A DNA stretch of 64,000 nt from Bacillus tuaregi (GTDB taxonomy: Bacteria; Bacillota; Bacilli; Bacillales; Cytobacillaceae), in contig NZ_LT629730.1 of assembly GCF_900104575.1 (NCBI RefSeq), positions 1 to 64,000 of the forward strand, given 5' to 3'. Under the pieces are notes generated by a model, which made no database searches, was not told where the DNA came from, and worked only from the letters and a program-made list of their open reading frames with translations. Position 1 is the first letter of the stretch. Every line of letters starts with the position of its first letter. Positions 61,369 through 64,000 of the stretch are shown here, piece after piece. The position numbers and the translations under genes were made by a program.

Positions 61369-62219
61369 CTACACTTCGATTCCTGCAATCCCAAAGCCTC
61401 CGGGGCCTGCATGAGTAGAAATCATGGCACCGGCTTGGATCCATTTTACATTTTGAAAGCCAGCTTCTTTTGCCATTTTATCCATCTGCTGCTTGATGTT
61501 TTCATCAAGTCCAATTGAGTAGATTAAATAAATTTGTTCTTTATCGATGTTATATTGATTTATATAATCATGCATGAGTTTTTCTGCAACAACGCTCATT
61601 TTTCCACGATACTTCTTAGTTGAAACAAGCTTTCCTTCTATTAATTCAATGCAAGGCTTTATTTTTAATAAAGACGCTCCGAGATAGGCTGCATTACTTA
61701 CTCGTCCACCCGCTCTTAAAAAGTCTAAGCTGCCTGGAACGAAGGCTAGTTTTGATTTAGGGACCATTGATTCTATTTTTTCAATGAAGTGAACAGGTTC
61801 AATCTCGGGTTCCGCTTCTAACAAGCGAGCCGCATACACAACGACCGCTCTAATCCACCTGTCACGTTCAGGGCATCGATGAGGTAAAGGTCCTCGAAAT
61901 CCTCCGCCGCGAGAACAGCATTTTGAAAGGAAGAAGATGCCCTTGACGTATAGCCAATATGAATGATCACGCAATCAGGAAAGTCAGCTTTTATTTTCGA
62001 AAAAAATTCCTGATACTCATGGACATTTGTAGCGGTTGTTGACGGTATTTTTTTGGTACGCTCATAATAATCATAGATATCCTTTACAGGCAGAAAACCA
62101 TCCAAATAATCCTGGCCATCCATAATTACGTGCATCGGGACTACTTGAACACCATATTTCTCAGCTAAATCTCCTGGTAAATCCGCTCCACTCTCCGTAG
62201 ATAAAATAATTCTTTTCAT
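61369..62219 (-). pseudogene. DegV-family fatty-acid-binding protein, frameshifted
   Basis: Two minus-strand frames join into one DegV protein of about 283 residues. The first (from ATG 62219) has ILSTESGADLPGDLAEKYGV and PSTTATNVHEYQEFF, then LYLIDALNVTGGL. The second continues AVVVYAARLLEAEPEIEP to GPGGFGIAGIEV. The break is near 61846, where GGATTAGAGCGG would restore GGLGAVVV if one G were added. DegV proteins bind fatty acids for FakA-type kinases. It is either a real single-base deletion or a sequencing error. Confidence 0.88.
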
Positions 62220-62317
62220 TAAATGTCCCCTTTCCATAACAAAGCCAAACCAATATTGCTCTAGGCTTATTATGATGACTAACCTATTCTAACTATACAG
62301 ATAAGCTACCTTAAGAA

Positions 62318-62737
62318 CTACTGCTTCCTGAAATGGGACGAGTGACCCCTGTCCCAGATCAGCCAACTATATTGTAATAATATGATACTGAGGATGCCGA
62401 TGGCGAAGAGGGGGTAGGCATTTAGGCTTTGGCTTGATAGCAGTGCAATCCCTGCTGCCTGATAAATCGTTAAATATAGTAAAACCCTTTTTGCCAACCG
62501 TTTTGACGATTTTTTTATAAAAAGAAACAAACAGATGAGTATCCCAATGATTAGAAGAATGAGATACCATTTCAGCTTTTCAGGAGTGAATATCGTTTCG
62601 GCATAGTGGATTTTTTTATATAGCAAGTATCGATTAACACCCATTTTGGATGTGGATAAGCTTTCAAGTATGGCCACACCGCCAATGATGACCAATGGAA
62701 GAATGAAAAAGATTAGCCACCTTAGGAATTTCCTCAT
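62318..62737 (-). CDS. Small membrane protein of unknown function
   Basis: 139 residues with four hydrophobic segments: WLIFFILPLVIIGGVAILES, YLILLIIGILICLFLFI and two more. No family is recognised. ATG 62737 follows GGAGG. The C-terminus (WDRGHSSHFRKQ) is read from an F1 end fragment (62334-62356), so the original C-terminus was probably replaced. Confidence 0.75.
   Translation of the reverse strand: MRKFLRWLIFFILPLVIIGGVAILESLSTSKMGVNRYLLYKKIHYAETIFTPEKLKWYLILLIIGILICLFLFIKKSSKRLAKRVLLYLTIYQAAGIALLSSQSLNAYPLFAIGILSIILLQYSWLIWDRGHSSHFRKQ
62334..62356 (+). repeat. F1 end fragment
   Basis: TGGGACGAGTGACCCCTGTC, an isolated end inside the 3' part of the small membrane protein gene. Confidence 0.65.
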
Positions 62738-62822
62738 GTAAAAAACCTCCAATCATACGAATATATTCATATAGATGAAAAGACAATACATGGAGCCGTA
62801 TTGTCTTTTCGTCTATTCTATC

Positions 62823-64000
62823 TTATTTAGTTGGCTCGCCGGTTTCAACTGGGTTTGAAGAATCCATGCTCCATTCATTCCAGCCGCCGTCATATAGGGC
62901 AATTTTATCTATGCCTAAGACATCCGCATAGAATAATACTTCCGCTGCTCTCCAGCCTGTTCCACAGTAAAAGGCCAGCTGATTGTCAGGAGATATCCCT
63001 TCTTCCTCCCACATTGAAATGATTTCTGCACCACTGCGCATCGTGTTATCTAAATTTCGGTAATCTTCAAGATGGGATGCGTCAGAACCGGCATGTCCCC
63101 ATATGGATCCTTCTGGACGACCCTTTGGTTCAATATAATCATAGCCTGAGGTTTTTCCGATAAATTCATCCCAGCTCCGAATATCTACAAGTGTACCATT
63201 TTCCTTATCAGCTAAAAATTGCTTCGCTTCTTCTAAGTCAACAATATAGTCAGGATTAGCAGGGACTGTAACGCCGAAGGCTTCAACAGGTGTTTTTGTG
63301 TTAACCTTTTTCTCGACCTCATAGCCGGAATTGCTCCAAGCAGTCCAGCCGCCGTTTAATACACGAACGTCCTCAACACCCATGTATTTAAGGATAACCG
63401 CAACACGGTATGCGGCTGTCGGGTCCGCGCCATAAAGCGCAACGGTTGTATCTGACGTAATGCCATAGTTCAAAGCAAATTGTTCAAGCTTCTTGTCTGC
63501 TAAACGATTCCATAGAGGTCCTTCTTCCACATCATCTGTATTAATGTGAATCGCTCCAGGGATATGGCCTTTTTTATAATCCTCGGCTTCATCGCCCCAG
63601 CTTACTTCAAAAATTTTATAGGCCTTGCCATCGTTCTTATTTTCAATTAAATCGTTGACCCATGAAGCCGGGACAACCATTTCGTGGTTTGGATAACTTT
63701 CCATAGCCAGTTCAGTATTTGCGGCCCATTCTTTTACATCAAAGGTATAAAGTTTCTCAAATCCTTGATCCATGAGGTAATCGGCTACTGCCTTTGCGTC
63801 TTTTCCATTCGCATCATAAAGTACAACGTTTTTATCAGAGGTAATGCCTTTTGTTTCTAATGCATTCTTAACTTGCTCATCCTTATTCTTAATCTCTACG
63901 TTTAACCATGCAGCAGAGAAATCAACTGCCCCTTTAATATGGCCGCCTCTTTCGACTCCATCTAAAGCCCAGCCGTTCCACGCGTCATTTGACCGTGTAT
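62823..64000 (-). CDS. Multi-domain rhodanese sulfurtransferase (N-terminus outside window)
   Basis: The frame is open to the window edge. It gives at least 392 residues with three rhodanese-like domains. The outer one has RGGHIKGAVDFSAAWL and VVLYDANGKDAKAV, the middle one GHIPGAIHI and VALYGADPTAAYRVA, and the last WGHAGSDAS and LAFYCGTGWRAAEVLFY. Only the last active-site loop has the catalytic Cys. The first two loops have none, so they are probably structural. An internal ATG at 63773 would cut the first domain and is rejected as the start. A signal peptide, usual for this group, would lie upstream. Confidence 0.88.
   Translation of the reverse strand, partial: TRSNDAWNGWALDGVERGGHIKGAVDFSAAWLNVEIKNKDEQVKNALETKGITSDKNVVLYDANGKDAKAVADYLMDQGFEKLYTFDVKEWAANTELAMESYPNHEMVVPASWVNDLIENKNDGKAYKIFEVSWGDEAEDYKKGHIPGAIHINTDDVEEGPLWNRLADKKLEQFALNYGITSDTTVALYGADPTAAYRVAVILKYMGVEDVRVLNGGWTAWSNSGYEVEKKVNTKTPVEAFGVTVPANPDYIVDLEEAKQFLADKENGTLVDIRSWDEFIGKTSGYDYIEPKGRPEGSIWGHAGSDASHLEDYRNLDNTMRSGAEIISMWEEEGISPDNQLAFYCGTGWRAAEVLFYADVLGIDKIALYDGGWNEWSMDSSNPVETGEPTK

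Noticed and set aside
124-62356. Many similar repeats suggesting a CRISPR array
   Set aside because: The copies are long, irregularly spaced by kilobases and separated by genes; there is no regular repeat-spacer pattern and no cas gene.
63500-63773. Internal ATG at 63773 as start of the sulfurtransferase
   Set aside because: The frame stays open to the window edge and the upstream residues form a further rhodanese domain.

Overview
The window looks like a low-GC Gram-positive chromosome of the Bacillaceae (Bacillus/Neobacillus-like). The evidence is strong AGGAGG ribosome sites, Bce-type antibiotic sensing, YhgE, DegV, a TcaA-like zinc-ribbon protein, SLH surface proteins and many small dispersed repeats. 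No rRNA, tRNA or CRISPR array was seen. All family assignments come from reading the sequence; no database search was run.

Layout. (1) 1-3 kb: the end of one gene, a secreted repeat protein, a decayed IS1182-type transposase and repeats. (2) 3.2-13.6 kb: a LacI regulator with palindromic operators, then a sugar operon. The operon has two Gfo/Idh/MocA oxidoreductases, two TIM-barrel isomerase/epimerase-like enzymes, a ribose-type ABC importer and an ROK glucokinase. The first oxidoreductase closely resembles levoglucosan dehydrogenase as I remember it. The gene set fits the known oxidation/elimination/hydration/reduction route that turns levoglucosan into glucose. Two 98% identical direct repeats bracket the locus. 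(3) 14-19 kb: a GNAT toxin-like gene pair, an HD-GYP protein and a chemotaxis receptor behind a probable c-di-GMP riboswitch. (4) 19.6-26.5 kb: a pRiA4b-type protein, a complete BceRS-BceAB-like module and a DUF4230 protein. (5) 27-37.6 kb: small stress/envelope genes, p-aminobenzoate synthesis (pabA plus a PabB-PabC fusion), a CAAX-type protease, a nucleotidyltransferase and a RibF-like protein. (6) 38.3-46.2 kb: an aromatic ring-cleavage cluster with MFS transporter, hybrid XylR_N/V4R-PucR regulator, hydrolase, flavin monooxygenase, extradiol dioxygenase and an AbrB-type membrane protein. (7) 46.4-64 kb: zinc-ribbon membrane proteins, an SLH-LRR surface protein, threonine dehydratase, a TetR-YhgE pair, a second chemotaxis receptor, an acyltransferase, a c-di-GMP riboswitch-controlled WxL/DUF916 module, a frameshifted degV and a multi-rhodanese sulfurtransferase.

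The most striking non-genic feature is four families of small repeats, called F1 to F4 here. F1 occurs about 22 times. Full copies are about 220 bp and contain an intrinsic terminator hairpin. Every hairpin-bearing copy has the same orientation, and copies sit directly on stop codons, so several proteins end in residues encoded by the repeat. F2 has GACGGTTCT terminal inverted repeats. F3 is GC-rich with AAGGCTGTGTTAAA ends. F4 is a hairpin element that may derive from IS200/IS605. F3 and F4 copies are nested inside or abut F1 copies, giving a relative insertion history.
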